Shown: positions 1 to 8,496 of the stretch, one piece after another
Position numbering within the stretch: position 1 is the stretch's first letter
How the letters are laid out: every line of letters begins with the position of its first letter
Assembly (NCBI RefSeq): GCF_001375495.1
Contig: NZ_LN831057.1
Location: forward strand, 1 to 64,000
DNA: 64,000 nt
Reading direction: 5' to 3'
Source: Flaviflexus massiliensis
GTDB taxonomy: Bacteria > Actinomycetota > Actinomycetes > Actinomycetales > Actinomycetaceae
The notes under the pieces: generated by a model
The model's input: the letters and a program-made list of their open reading frames with translations, nothing else
Told to the model about the DNA's origin: nothing
Databases searched by the model: none
Program-made: the position numbers and the translations under genes

Positions 1-1446
1 GGTCAAGTCCTTTGGTGTGGTGTAACTTTTCGGGGTTGGGTTAGGCGGTGAGGAAGAGTTCCTGGCCGGGATGGTGATCGGTTTGCCCGGTGGGGGCGTT
101 GAGGGTGTGGATGAGTTTTCGCATGGAGACTTCGGAGAAGTAGCGCCGTTCGGCGTAGAGCCATTCTTCGTGCTGTTCTTGAAGGACAGCTCCGACTAGG
201 CGGGTGACACTGGCAGGGTCGGGGAAGATCTGGACCACGTCAGCACGACGCTTGATCTCCCGATTCAACCGCTCGATCGGATTATTGGACCAGATCTTCT
301 TCCAATGCTCTTGAGGCATGTCAGCAAAAGCTGTCAGCTCTGCTTCGGCCTGTTCGAGCATGGCTGCTACCTCGGGAAACGAGCCAGATAGACCGTCAAT
401 GACGGTGCGGTATTGAGCTCTGACAGCCTGCGCGGTGGTCTGAGCAAAGATCGTTGAGACCAGGGCATTGACAGGCTTAGATCGGGCTGAGCCGACTCGT
501 TGGGTGATGTTACGGGCGAAGTGGACCCGGCACCGCTGCCAAGCCGCCCCAGGCAGGATCGCTTTGACTGCGGCTTTCAACCCCGCGTGAGCATCCGAGG
601 TCACTACCGCCACCCCGAGCGGATCAGCGCTTGTGGCGACTTTCAGGCCGCGCTCTCGCAGGGAGCGGAGGAACTCAGTCCAAAAATCGGTGGTCTCAGA
701 ATCACCCAGTGCCATGCCCAGGATCTCGCGGTTACCCTCACCGCTGACGCCGGTGGCTATGACAAGTGCTTGAGAGACGACTCGGTTACGTACACGCACG
801 TCGAGATAGGTCGCATCCAGGAACAGGTAGGGGAACCAGGTGTGATCCAAGGGCCGGCCCAGGAACTGGCTCACGCCCTCGTCAATGTCAGCACAGATAC
901 GCGAGACGGTTGATTTTGAGATACCGGTGTCGTTGCCCAGGGCTTTGATCAGGTGATCAACCTTGCGGGTGCAGACACCATCGATCCATGCCTGGCAGAT
1001 CACTGCATAAAGCGCTTTATCTACCCGACGGCGCGGGGACAGCAGCGCCGGGAAGAAAGAGCCCTGACGCAGCTTAGGGATCTGTAGGTCAACTTCCCCG
1101 GCCGGGGTGGCAAGAGTCTTGGGCCGGGTGCCGTTACGGTGAGTGATCCGGTCAGGGGTGCGTTCGTGAGGGCCAGCGCCGATCTTGACGGTGGCTTCAG
1201 CATCGATGAGATCTTGAAGGCCGGCCTGGAGCAGGCGGCGGAAGACATCGTTGTGAGCAAGATCAGGGTCGGTGAGGACTTCAGAAATCAGGGTCGTCAG
1301 GGCAGACTGGTGGTGAGTCATCGTGGGATGTCGCTTTCTTGTATCTTGGTCGAACATTTGAGTCTCCCACCATGACTCCCAACAATCTTCACCATCACCG
1401 TTGCTGGCAACCCCGCAGGAATTTACACCACACTAAGGGACTCACC
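1..1446 (-). mobile_element. IS256-family insertion sequence
   Basis: The element holds one transposase gene on the minus strand between imperfect terminal inverted repeats. The left repeat is at 7-25 (GTCCTTTGGTGTGGTGTAA) and its partner, in reverse complement, at 1423-1441; 17 of 19 bases match. The outer ends are not fixed to the base: the left tip lies within the first few bases of the window, so the 8-bp target duplication expected for this family cannot be tested, and the right tip lies between about 1441 and 1449. The right end runs straight into the body of a membrane-protein gene, which the insertion has separated from its start. Confidence 0.85.
41..1357 (-). CDS. IS256-family (mutator type) transposase
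   Basis: A 438-residue DDE transposase that would catalyse cut-and-paste or copy-out movement of its own element. Features typical of the family are the early segment on regularly spaced basic residues and THRNGTR, the first catalytic region around LFLDATYLDVRV (about residue 180), VTSDAHAGLK with the second acidic residue (about 255), the WQRCRVHF block (about 275), and SNNPIERLNREIKRR near residue 360, which carries the final acidic residue. The ATG at 1357 is preceded by GGGAG at suitable spacing; an internal ATG at 1321 is the alternative. No frameshift or stop is seen, so the gene may be active. Confidence 0.93.
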   Translation of the reverse strand: MFDQDTRKRHPTMTHHQSALTTLISEVLTDPDLAHNDVFRRLLQAGLQDLIDAEATVKIGAGPHERTPDRITHRNGTRPKTLATPAGEVDLQIPKLRQGSFFPALLSPRRRVDKALYAVICQAWIDGVCTRKVDHLIKALGNDTGISKSTVSRICADIDEGVSQFLGRPLDHTWFPYLFLDATYLDVRVRNRVVSQALVIATGVSGEGNREILGMALGDSETTDFWTEFLRSLRERGLKVATSADPLGVAVVTSDAHAGLKAAVKAILPGAAWQRCRVHFARNITQRVGSARSKPVNALVSTIFAQTTAQAVRAQYRTVIDGLSGSFPEVAAMLEQAEAELTAFADMPQEHWKKIWSNNPIERLNREIKRRADVVQIFPDPASVTRLVGAVLQEQHEEWLYAERRYFSEVSMRKLIHTLNAPTGQTDHHPGQELFLTA

Positions 1447-1449
1447 CGG

Positions 1450-1959
1450 ACTCCTAGTGCAGCTGGTGGATGGTTCAACGGGAATAGTGGTCAGGCAGGG
1501 GTGGGTCCATTGCCTCAGGCTGGGTGGAGCCAACAGGGTCACTCTCCCTACACGGTACAGAGGAAGCGGATTGGGGTAGTTCCCGTAATTATTTTGGTAA
1601 TTGGTCTTCTCGTTATCGGTGGTGCTGTGGGTATTGGCTATTTTGCTTCCCGTCCAAACCCCGGCGTTGCCTTGATCTCAGATGCGGTTGAAGCCTGCGA
1701 TCGGTCCGGGTACCTGGAGATTTCGGACGGAGGTCGCACACTCAACGTGTGGACCGAAGGAGAGGAGACTCACGGTGCAAGCCAGAGCGAATTGGATTGT
1801 GTGGTTGAGATGCTCGAGGTCCCGACTTCTGTCACTTCCCGCATGTGGTCTACTCGCGCTTTGGATGGGATGCAGTCGGGTACCTGGGGTGACTTTGAGG
1901 CTTCTTGGAATTACCACCCGGATAACGGTTTCAAATTCATTGTCACCGTTGCCGACTAG
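1450..1959 (+). pseudogene. Membrane-anchored protein, 5' end lost to the IS256 element
   Basis: The frame is open from inside the IS end and gives about 170 residues of non-transposon sequence. It starts with a Gly/Pro/Gln-rich stretch, followed by a basic patch (VQRKR) and one strong transmembrane helix (VVPVIILVIGLLVIGGAVGIG), then an outer domain of about 110 residues with two cysteines (VEACDRSG and ELDCVVEM). The arrangement of a low-complexity cytoplasmic part, a single helix and a small extracytoplasmic domain is common in actinobacterial envelope proteins of unknown function. The original start codon and any signal upstream are missing. Internal GTG codons could still give a shortened product. 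The family was not recognised. Confidence 0.6.
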
Positions 1960-2093
1960 CATGTCTGTATCCGGAGCGTATGTTCTTCTTCGTTAATTTT
2001 GCTCTTGAGTCTTGTTAGGGGGGTGCCCACGTCTTTTGACGTGGGCACTTTGACTTCTCTTGGCATTGTAAGAGGATGTGCGATTGGCGGTTA

Positions 2094-3024
2094 GCCGTGC
2101 CAGGCCCACTCTCTGTTGACTTTTTTCCCTCTGACATGAAGTGACAGGCCACCAGCTTTGTTTTTTCTCGACCTCGGTGACATAGAAGGTGCCGGGGATA
2201 TTCGGATCCTGTTGACGCTTCCGGCGTGATCGGTGGATTCGTATGTGGAAGCCGCGCTTGCGGGTCTTGATGTGGGGACAGGGGATTCACAACGAAGTTG
2301 TGCTTGTCGGGAAGTCCGGTTGTTGACAGGGTGATGGGCTGCCAGGTTCCGTCGATGGCCGATTGAGTTAGGTTCTTGACCTTTCTTTTGGCATTAAGAA
2401 CTGCGAGTGTCACCGCTGAGACGTGGAGGGACATTCCTCGAGCCTTGTTCTTCCTGACGCTTGTGGTGTAGTGAGTACCGGGTACTTTTTGCGGTATCTG
2501 CTCTATTCTCTCGGACCTATAATGGTTGGTGTCCGGTAGAACATCCGCGTTTTGAGCGGTGCCTGGGGATTGATGGGGGATCCTCCGGTTCCTGGCAGTC
2601 CCGCCGTTGGGATCTCCACGGGTTGCCATGTCACGTTGAGGATGGCCTGTGCCTGGTTTATTACGCTACGGCGGGTCCGTAGAACGAGGGTGAAGTCGGT
2701 TGCCATAGCAACGACGATAACGGTGACTGTCAGCTGGAGTACGATTCGGGGCGGGGTTTGGAGGATGCCGGCCGTGGACGAGATCTTGACCTGGTCACCG
2801 ACCTTCCAGGAATCCCCGCAACGTTTGACCGTTTCCGTGCGCTGGATACCGTCCTCGGTCCAGGTCATTGTGTACTCGTCCTTATTGGTTCGTCCACAAA
2901 TGTTCACCTTTTCTATGTGGGTGACCGTGGCGGTTTCCTTTGTGCTTTGCCCTACGAAGTGCTCATGAATGCCGGGCTGCAGCCTCTGACCGATAGTCAT
3001 CGTGAAGATCACCAGGAGAATGCT
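2094..3024 (-). pseudogene. Decayed membrane protein with an internal tandem duplication
   Basis: Reading the minus strand from about 3024 gives a hydrophobic start (VISILLVIF), an outer domain with two cysteines (NICGRT, VKRCGD), a second transmembrane helix near residue 95, then VLRTRRSVIN and TWQPVEIPTAGLP. A stop lies directly upstream of the hydrophobic start, and the frame ends at 2503. A shifted frame continues with VLNAKRKVKN and TWQPITLSTTGLP, a second copy of the same segment about 284 bases further on. Each copy is followed by a related motif (VPGTHYTT in one, IPGTFYVTEVEKK in the other, the latter only after another frame change). The likely history is a partial tandem duplication followed by frameshifts. 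Function unknown. Confidence 0.45.
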
Positions 3025-3221
3025 GATAACTCCGAGGGCGATCAGTGATCGGTTCTAGGGGGAATGTGCTTTCGTGAGTGCTTCGCATTCATCAGGGTGC
3101 ATTGAACAGTGCTATCTCAGGAACTCTCCATCATCACAGACGTGAGCGGGTGAGAGGACACCAGTTTTTGGCATGTCAAGGAATCCGAGGGATTCCACTG
3201 ACTGAAAGGGCACTCTGCCTT

Positions 3222-3890
3222 TCAGTGTTCGAGCCTGGGTTCGTCCTTGCGCACGGCGTGAAGCCCACCAACAAAGGGCAAGCGGCGAGCAGTTGATGGG
3301 GCCGCGTCGATGTCGTCAGCGAGTTGCTTAGCTCGGGCAGTGCCTTGCTCTCGTAGCCTCGTAGAAATTCTGTCTCGTTCAATGGGGAGACGGTTCTGTG
3401 ACAGCTTGGCTTTGCCCCCGATGCGGTCGATCGTCATGGAGACACCGATGATGGCCTTGGAAGCACGGTCCAGGTACTTGCTGTCCATGCTGTCGGCCTC
3501 TTCTTCATCCCAGTGGCGGGTAAGGTCGACAGATGCTTCCTTGACCCACTCTCGGTTGTCATGGACGGTGACCTGTCCGTGGATGGTTACCTGCGTGTAA
3601 TCCCAGGTGGAGGCAACTGATGTGCCTTCGGGCAGATCGTAATCCCGTGAACTAACAAAGCCGTGCGCTCCGGTGAATACGTGAGCACCGGGACGCGGGA
3701 CGTCGGATGCCTTCCAGTGATCGTTGAACCGGGCCATGTGCATGATGATGACGCCATCGCGGATAATAATCGGCAACATTGTCGCATCGATCGTTCCATC
3801 ATCCCGTGCAGTAACGAGAGTTCCTGCACCCTGTTCGTGAATAAACTCCATCGCCAATTCGTCATCGAGTGCAAAGTAGTGGGGAATCAT
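3222..3890 (-). CDS. PaiB-like FMN-binding protein
   Basis: A 222-residue protein of the FMN-binding split-barrel family whose best-known member is Bacillus PaiB, described as a negative regulator of sporulation and degradative enzymes. The diagnostic N-terminus is present (MIPHYFALDD, then GTLVTARDDGTIDATMLP), as are the core HMARFNDHW, the long VASTWDYTQVTIHGQV block and the C-terminal motif IGVSMTIDRIGGKAKLSQN that ends the fold. Length fits the family. The ATG at 3890 is preceded by AGAGGAG. The last 50 residues are basic and weakly conserved. It stands alone between decayed genes and the divergent ilvD. Its physiological role here is not evident; members may be flavoproteins rather than true transcription factors. 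Confidence 0.85.
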   Translation of the reverse strand: MIPHYFALDDELAMEFIHEQGAGTLVTARDDGTIDATMLPIIIRDGVIIMHMARFNDHWKASDVPRPGAHVFTGAHGFVSSRDYDLPEGTSVASTWDYTQVTIHGQVTVHDNREWVKEASVDLTRHWDEEEADSMDSKYLDRASKAIIGVSMTIDRIGGKAKLSQNRLPIERDRISTRLREQGTARAKQLADDIDAAPSTARRLPFVGGLHAVRKDEPRLEH

Positions 3891-4286
3891 AGAAAAGCTC
3901 CTCTATTTCACCCCAGTCAGTAGTGAAGTAGTGCCATCCTTGGGACCCCTGATGAGACCGAGAGTCAGCAGAGTAACGAGCGATGGGGAGCGGAGTGAAG
4001 TTGAGAGTGCGCGGTGACAGATAGATGTGCGCTGTCGGAATTGGGACGATGCGGTACTTTTCGAGGATCATCCGAGCGTTGGTTTCAGCTCGTAACTCCA
4101 GTGCTGAACAAGTTTGGGAATCAGTGCATTCTTTTTGCCGGCCAGGAACCAGGACCGATAAGTTTATGGCAAGGATGTTGTATGTGACCTGAGCATCAAA
4201 GTGCGTGATTAGTCTCGCTGTGTGACCCTGTTTTTCACGCTTTCGTTGGTGAGTCGTAGAGTTGGGAAGGACCAAAAGGAGATGGT
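3891..4286. other. Divergent intergenic region, PaiB-like gene / ilvD
   Basis: Nearly 400 bases that must hold the promoters of both flanking genes. The open frame on the minus strand here (3862-4293) has no recognisable motif and overlaps both starts, so it was not called. No riboswitch, T-box or strong palindrome could be seen. The ilvD ribosome site AAAAGGAG lies at the right edge. Confidence 0.5.
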
Positions 4287-6125
4287 ATGCCAACTTTGCG
4301 ATCAGCTACATCAACCCAGGGTAGGAACTTTGCTGGAGCTCGTGCTCTGTGGCGCGCCACCGGCATGGGTGACAATGATTTCGGGAAGCCGATTATCGCC
4401 GTAGCAAACTCGTTTACCCAGTTCGTGCCGGGTCACGTGCACCTGAAAGACATGGGGCAGCTTGTTATTTCGGCAATCGAAGAAGCTGGTGGCGTCGGTA
4501 AAGAATTCAACACGATCGCTGTTGACGATGGTATTGCCATGGGACATGATGGCATGCTCTATTCGCTACCCTCGCGCGAGATCATTGCGGACTCGGTCGA
4601 GTACATGGTGAACGCACACACCGCGGATGCTCTCGTGTGCATCTCCAACTGCGACAAGATCACCCCGGGCATGCTCATGGCTGCCATGAGGCTCAACATC
4701 CCGGTCGTGTTCGTGTCGGGCGGGCCCATGGAAGCGGGCAAGTCGATTGAGGGCGTTATCGATCACCCGGTTAACCTCGTTGACGCCATGAGTGGTGCGG
4801 CCGATGAATCGATCTCGGATGAAGAGCTGGCACAGATTGAAAATGCTGCTTGCCCCACGTGCGGCTCCTGCTCTGGCATGTTCACCGCGAACTCCATGAA
4901 CTGCCTAACTGAGGCACTGGGACTGTCCCTGCCCGGTAACGGTTCCACCCTTGCCACCCACGCTTCCCGCAAGGAACTGTTCCTCGAAGCTGGGCGCACA
5001 ATCGTGAACCTAGCCAAGCGCTACTACAACGAGGATGACGAGTCTGTTCTGCCTCGCAACATCGCCACCCGTGAGGCGTTCCAGAACGCGATGACGATGG
5101 ACGTGGCCATGGGTGGATCGACCAACACGATCCTTCACATTCTTGCGACCGCAATCGAGGGCGAAGTGGACTTCACCCTCGAGGACATCGACGCGATCTC
5201 ACGTCAGGTTCCCTGCATCGCCAAGGTTGCCCCGAACCACCCCGTGTTCCACATGGAGGACGTGCACCGCGCCGGTGGCATTCCCGCGATTCTCGGCGAG
5301 CTCTACCGTGCCGGTCTGCTCCAGGAATCTGTTCACTCGGTTCACTCTCCCGACCTGAAGTCGTGGCTGGAGAAGTGGGATATTCGCGCAGAGAATCCTG
5401 CACCGGAAGCAATCCAGCTCTTTAAAGCAGCCCCCGGTGGTGTTCGCACCACCCAGGCCTTCTCCCAGGCAAACGAGTGGAAGGAACTCGACACGGACGG
5501 TGAGAACGGCTGCATCCGTGCCGTCAAGTACGCCTACACGGAAGATGGTGGGCTGGCTGTCCTTAAGGGCAATATTGCCGAGGAAGGCGCCGTCATCAAG
5601 ACTGCCGGCATCGACGAAGAACTCTTCCACTTCGAGGGTCGAGCCCGCGTGGTTGATTCCCAGGAAGACGCGATCGAACTCATCCTCTCCAAGTCTGTTG
5701 TTGACGGCGATGTTGTTGTCATCCGCTACGAGGGCCCCAAGGGCGGCCCGGGTATGCAGGAAATGCTCTACCCCACCTCCTTCCTCAAGGGACTTGGACT
5801 TGGCAAGACCTGTGCGCTCATCACCGATGGTCGCTTCTCCGGGGGCACCTCCGGTATCTCCATCGGCCACATTTCCCCGGAAGCTGCGGCAGGTGGCGGG
5901 ATCGGGCTCATCGAAGAAGGCGACCGCATCGTCCTCGACGTTGCCTCCCGTTCGCTTGAACTGCTTGTCGACGACGAGACCCTGGAAGCTCGCCGCGCAG
6001 CCAAGGGTCCGCTTCCCTGGAAGCCTGCGAAGGAACGCCCACGCAAGGTCTCCAAGGCACTGAAGGCATATGCGCTACTGGCACGCTCTGCAACATACGG
6101 CGGTGTCCGTAGTCTCGACGACTGA
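4287..6125 (+). CDS. ilvD: Dihydroxy-acid dehydratase
   Basis: Catalyses the fourth step of valine and isoleucine synthesis: dehydration of 2,3-dihydroxy-isovalerate or 2,3-dihydroxy-3-methylvalerate to the 2-oxo acids, with an iron-sulfur cluster and Mg2+, in the cytosol. At 612 residues it has full family length. Cluster ligands are visible in [11 protein letters not shown] and [19 protein letters not shown]; the C-terminal family block [22 protein letters not shown] is complete. The start has AAAAGGAG six bases before ATG. It is a single gene followed at once by a strong terminator, separate from the ilvBNC operon 2.4 kb downstream but on the same strand. Confidence 0.97.
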   Translation: MPTLRSATSTQGRNFAGARALWRATGMGDNDFGKPIIAVANSFTQFVPGHVHLKDMGQLVISAIEEAGGVGKEFNTIAVDDGIAMGHDGMLYSLPSREIIADSVEYMVNAHTADALVCISNCDKITPGMLMAAMRLNIPVVFVSGGPMEAGKSIEGVIDHPVNLVDAMSGAADESISDEELAQIENAACPTCGSCSGMFTANSMNCLTEALGLSLPGNGSTLATHASRKELFLEAGRTIVNLAKRYYNEDDESVLPRNIATREAFQNAMTMDVAMGGSTNTILHILATAIEGEVDFTLEDIDAISRQVPCIAKVAPNHPVFHMEDVHRAGGIPAILGELYRAGLLQESVHSVHSPDLKSWLEKWDIRAENPAPEAIQLFKAAPGGVRTTQAFSQANEWKELDTDGENGCIRAVKYAYTEDGGLAVLKGNIAEEGAVIKTAGIDEELFHFEGRARVVDSQEDAIELILSKSVVDGDVVVIRYEGPKGGPGMQEMLYPTSFLKGLGLGKTCALITDGRFSGGTSGISIGHISPEAAAGGGIGLIEEGDRIVLDVASRSLELLVDDETLEARRAAKGPLPWKPAKERPRKVSKALKAYALLARSATYGGVRSLDD

Positions 6126-6160
6126 GAACATACGAGAGTTCTGAGTCAGTAAGGACTAAA

Positions 6161-6188
6161 CCGGCGCTGGGATTGATCCCGGCGCCGG
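6161..6188 (+). terminator. Terminator after ilvD
   Basis: A GC-rich inverted repeat CCGGCGCTGGGAT / ATCCCGGCGCCGG with a two- to six-base loop and only a weak T-rich tail (CTTCTCTTT), 35 bases after the ilvD stop. Confidence 0.75.
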
Positions 6189-6508
6189 CTTCTCTTTGCC
6201 AGCTGACTTTTTTCTAGCTACACATCGACCGGTTCAGCCGTACGCCTCGACTCGCTGCCTGCTCGCACAATCTTTGATTTTCCCTGTCCGTGGATGCGCC
6301 ACTAGCCCCTGAGATTTTTTGTCGCACCTCCTGCCCTGCCTCCGCTCTCTGTCTCTCTTGAACTGAATCCTCGGGGGAGAGGAGCGTCGGAGCTGTCCGA
6401 GCTGGGGAGAGAAGAAAGGTGTCGTATCGGGACTCATGGCCCCCAATCTCTCATCAAGCCGGGGAGATACTGGTGGTGGCAGTTTCGATTGAAGGAGCAT
6501 CCACGAAC

Positions 6509-8110
6509 ATGAGTGACGTTCTCCAGTTCCTCGCCGACCAGCCACTGATGACGCTCTTCATCATCATTGGGCTTGGCATGGCACTTGGCAATATCAAGGT
6601 AAAAGGCGTCGGGCTCGGTGCCGCGGCAGTCCTCTTCCTCGCGATCGGACTGGCAGCACTTGGGGTAGCACACGGCATCGAGATTGCCATCCCGCACATT
6701 GTTGGAACTCTTGGGCTTGTCCTCTTCGCATTTGCGATTGGGAACAATGCTGGCGGCACATTCTTTCAGTCACTCCGCCAAGCAACCGGCCCCATTGTCA
6801 CCATGGTGCTCCTCTTCATCGTTGCCGCAACGGCGGCCTACTTTGTCGGCACGCGACTGTTCAACATGGATGTGGCACTCGTGGCCGGCACGTTCTCCGG
6901 TGCCGTGACGAACACTCCCGCGCTCGCGGCAGCCAGCGAATCATCGGGGGATCCCGGAACGGCCACGGTTGGTTACGCCGTCGCCTACCTGTTTGGGGTG
7001 ATCGGCATGATCATCGCGGCCAATGTGGCGCTACGAAACTCGGCACACGATACTGATACGCCATCACCCGTTGGCCACGAGACGGTGCGCGTGGATCGCG
7101 ATGATCTGCCGACCGTGGGGGCAATCATGCAGCACACGGGAAGCACCGTCGAATTCTCCCGGATCCGCAGGGGAGAACAGGGACCAATCTGGATTCCCAG
7201 CTCGGTCGAGCAACTGCGCCACGGGGACCTCGTGACCGTGGTAGGTGAACACAGCGATGTGCAGACCGTTATCGATGAGCTCGGGCATCGATCCTCCCAT
7301 TCGCTACGCGAGGACCGCCGTTTGCTCGACTTCCGACGCATCACCGTTTCTGAACCGTCTCATGTTGGGCGGACGGTGAAGGAGATGGACGAGGTGCTGG
7401 AGGAACGGTGGGGTGCGAAAATCTCTCGCATCCGCCGAGGCGATCAGGACATGCTTGCCATCCCGGGGCTGATGATGGAGATGGGGGACAGGGCCCGGGT
7501 TGTGGGCCCAACGAGCAAGCTGAAAGAGATCTCTGCCTGGCTCGGTGACTCCTCGAAGGGACTGACCGACATCAACCCCGTCGCGCTCGGCGTTGGTCTC
7601 GGTCTCGGTATCCTTCTCGGCACAATAAAGATCCCGGTTCCCGGTGGTGGGCACTTCGCCCTCGGGGCTGCTGCCGGTGTGCTCATCGTTGGCCTTATTA
7701 TGGGCAGGCTCGGCAGAGTCGGGACGGTCGTGACCGCGCTACCGAAGACTGCAAATCTCGTGATCTCCGAACTTGGCCTCCTCGTTTTCCTCGCTCAGGC
7801 GGGAACCAATGCCGGAGGGCAGATCGGTGAAGCATTCACGGGAGACTCGTGGTGGCAGATTCTCCTGCTTGGCATGCTTGTCACGTCGATCATGGCGGTG
7901 GGACTCTACATTGCCATGAGGAGAGTTTTCGGCATGGGAGGGACCCGGCTCTCCGGGGTGCTGGCCGGTTCACAAACTCAGCCCGCGGTTCTCGCCTTTG
8001 CCAATGCTCGCACGGGCTCCGATCCGCGCGTTGCCCTCGGATATGCCCTCGTGTACCCGGTTGCGATGGTGGCGAAGATACTCGTTGCTCATGTACTTGG
8101 GGGTTTGTAG
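6509..8110 (+). CDS. AspT/YidE-type membrane exchanger with two RCK_C domains
   Basis: A 533-residue transporter of the aspartate:alanine exchanger family. The fold is two homologous membrane halves (about residues 1-175 and 355-533), each with five or so helices and Gly-rich re-entrant motifs (LFAFAIGNNAGG in the first, LVFLAQAGTNAGGQ in the second, with matching GAVTNTPALAAA and GSQTQPAVLAFA motifs). Between the halves are two soluble TrkA-C/RCK_C regulatory domains (about 190-345) with the repeated R-I-R-R-G core. I chose the ATG at 6509 because GAAGGAG lies before it and the first helix starts soon after; an upstream in-frame start at 6419 would add a non-hydrophobic leader. Substrate cannot be read from sequence. 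Its position between ilvD and ilvBNC allows, but does not prove, an amino or oxo acid substrate. Confidence 0.85.
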   Translation: MSDVLQFLADQPLMTLFIIIGLGMALGNIKVKGVGLGAAAVLFLAIGLAALGVAHGIEIAIPHIVGTLGLVLFAFAIGNNAGGTFFQSLRQATGPIVTMVLLFIVAATAAYFVGTRLFNMDVALVAGTFSGAVTNTPALAAASESSGDPGTATVGYAVAYLFGVIGMIIAANVALRNSAHDTDTPSPVGHETVRVDRDDLPTVGAIMQHTGSTVEFSRIRRGEQGPIWIPSSVEQLRHGDLVTVVGEHSDVQTVIDELGHRSSHSLREDRRLLDFRRITVSEPSHVGRTVKEMDEVLEERWGAKISRIRRGDQDMLAIPGLMMEMGDRARVVGPTSKLKEISAWLGDSSKGLTDINPVALGVGLGLGILLGTIKIPVPGGGHFALGAAAGVLIVGLIMGRLGRVGTVVTALPKTANLVISELGLLVFLAQAGTNAGGQIGEAFTGDSWWQILLLGMLVTSIMAVGLYIAMRRVFGMGGTRLSGVLAGSQTQPAVLAFANARTGSDPRVALGYALVYPVAMVAKILVAHVLGGL

Positions 8111-8140
8111 TCGACCGTGCTCGCATGGCACACTTTGACT

Positions 8141-8190
8141 GTGTTCCCCGGAACTCGATCTTGACAGGAAGGTCGTGTCCCGGGGAACAC
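8141..8190 (+). terminator. Long hairpin after the AspT-type gene
   Basis: GTGTTCCCCGG pairs perfectly with CCGGGGAACAC, and the stem continues with a few mismatches to a small loop. There is no T-run, so it may act as an mRNA 3' stabiliser or a factor-dependent stop rather than a classical intrinsic terminator. Confidence 0.6.
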
Positions 8191-8373
8191 CCTTATCGGG
8201 CAAACAATTCGTATGCCAGTGTGCTCAGAGCGTTGAGATAACCGGAAAAGACCTCATTTTCTCTTGCTGTATATAGGACACTATTCGTCTCAGTGTTCGG
8301 TACTGTGCGCCAATATATGAGATTTTAGGATTGTGGCTTGCGTTGTGTGAGGGGCCGGGGTTAATGTTGACCC

Positions 8374-8421
8374 ATGGAAATGAAGTTTGTAATTACCAGG
8401 CGCGCCACACCGGTCCGCTGA
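8374..8421 (+). CDS. Putative leader peptide of the ilvB attenuator
   Basis: A 15-codon frame MEMKFVITRRATPVR, with a second possible ATG at 8380 (13 codons). It contains adjacent Val-Ile codons and a later Val, and ends just before the terminator hairpin that precedes ilvB. Size, position and regulated-amino-acid codons are what is expected of an ilv operon leader peptide. The ribosome site is poor, so translation is an inference. Confidence 0.5.
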   Translation: MEMKFVITRRATPVR

Positions 8422-8463
8422 GGTTGTGTTGCGCGCCCCCTGTTCCGATGCAGGGGGCTTTTT
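8399..8463 (+). promoter_or_regulatory. Transcription attenuator upstream of ilvBNC
   Basis: Two overlapping hairpins lie between the leader peptide and ilvB. The first pairs GGCGCGC (8399) with GCGCGCC (8431-8437), supported by CACA/TGTG. The second is a classical intrinsic terminator, GCCCCCTG (8435-8442) with CAGGGGGC (8451-8458), followed by five T. They share bases 8435-8437, so they probably exclude each other. The terminator sits only 34 bases before the ilvB start, within the transcription unit, which fits amino-acid-dependent attenuation. Which ribosome position favours which fold could not be worked out by eye. Confidence 0.7.
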
Positions 8464-8496
8464 CATTGCCATACCGATCCACGTCTAGGAGGAACC

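Noticed and set aside
3891-4286. Possible T-box or FMN riboswitch before ilvD or the PaiB-like gene
   Set aside because: No T-box TGGNACCGCG-type motif and no FMN aptamer core could be found.
3862-4293. 143-codon minus-strand frame between the PaiB-like gene and ilvD
   Set aside because: Overlaps both gene starts, lacks a ribosome site and any family motif.
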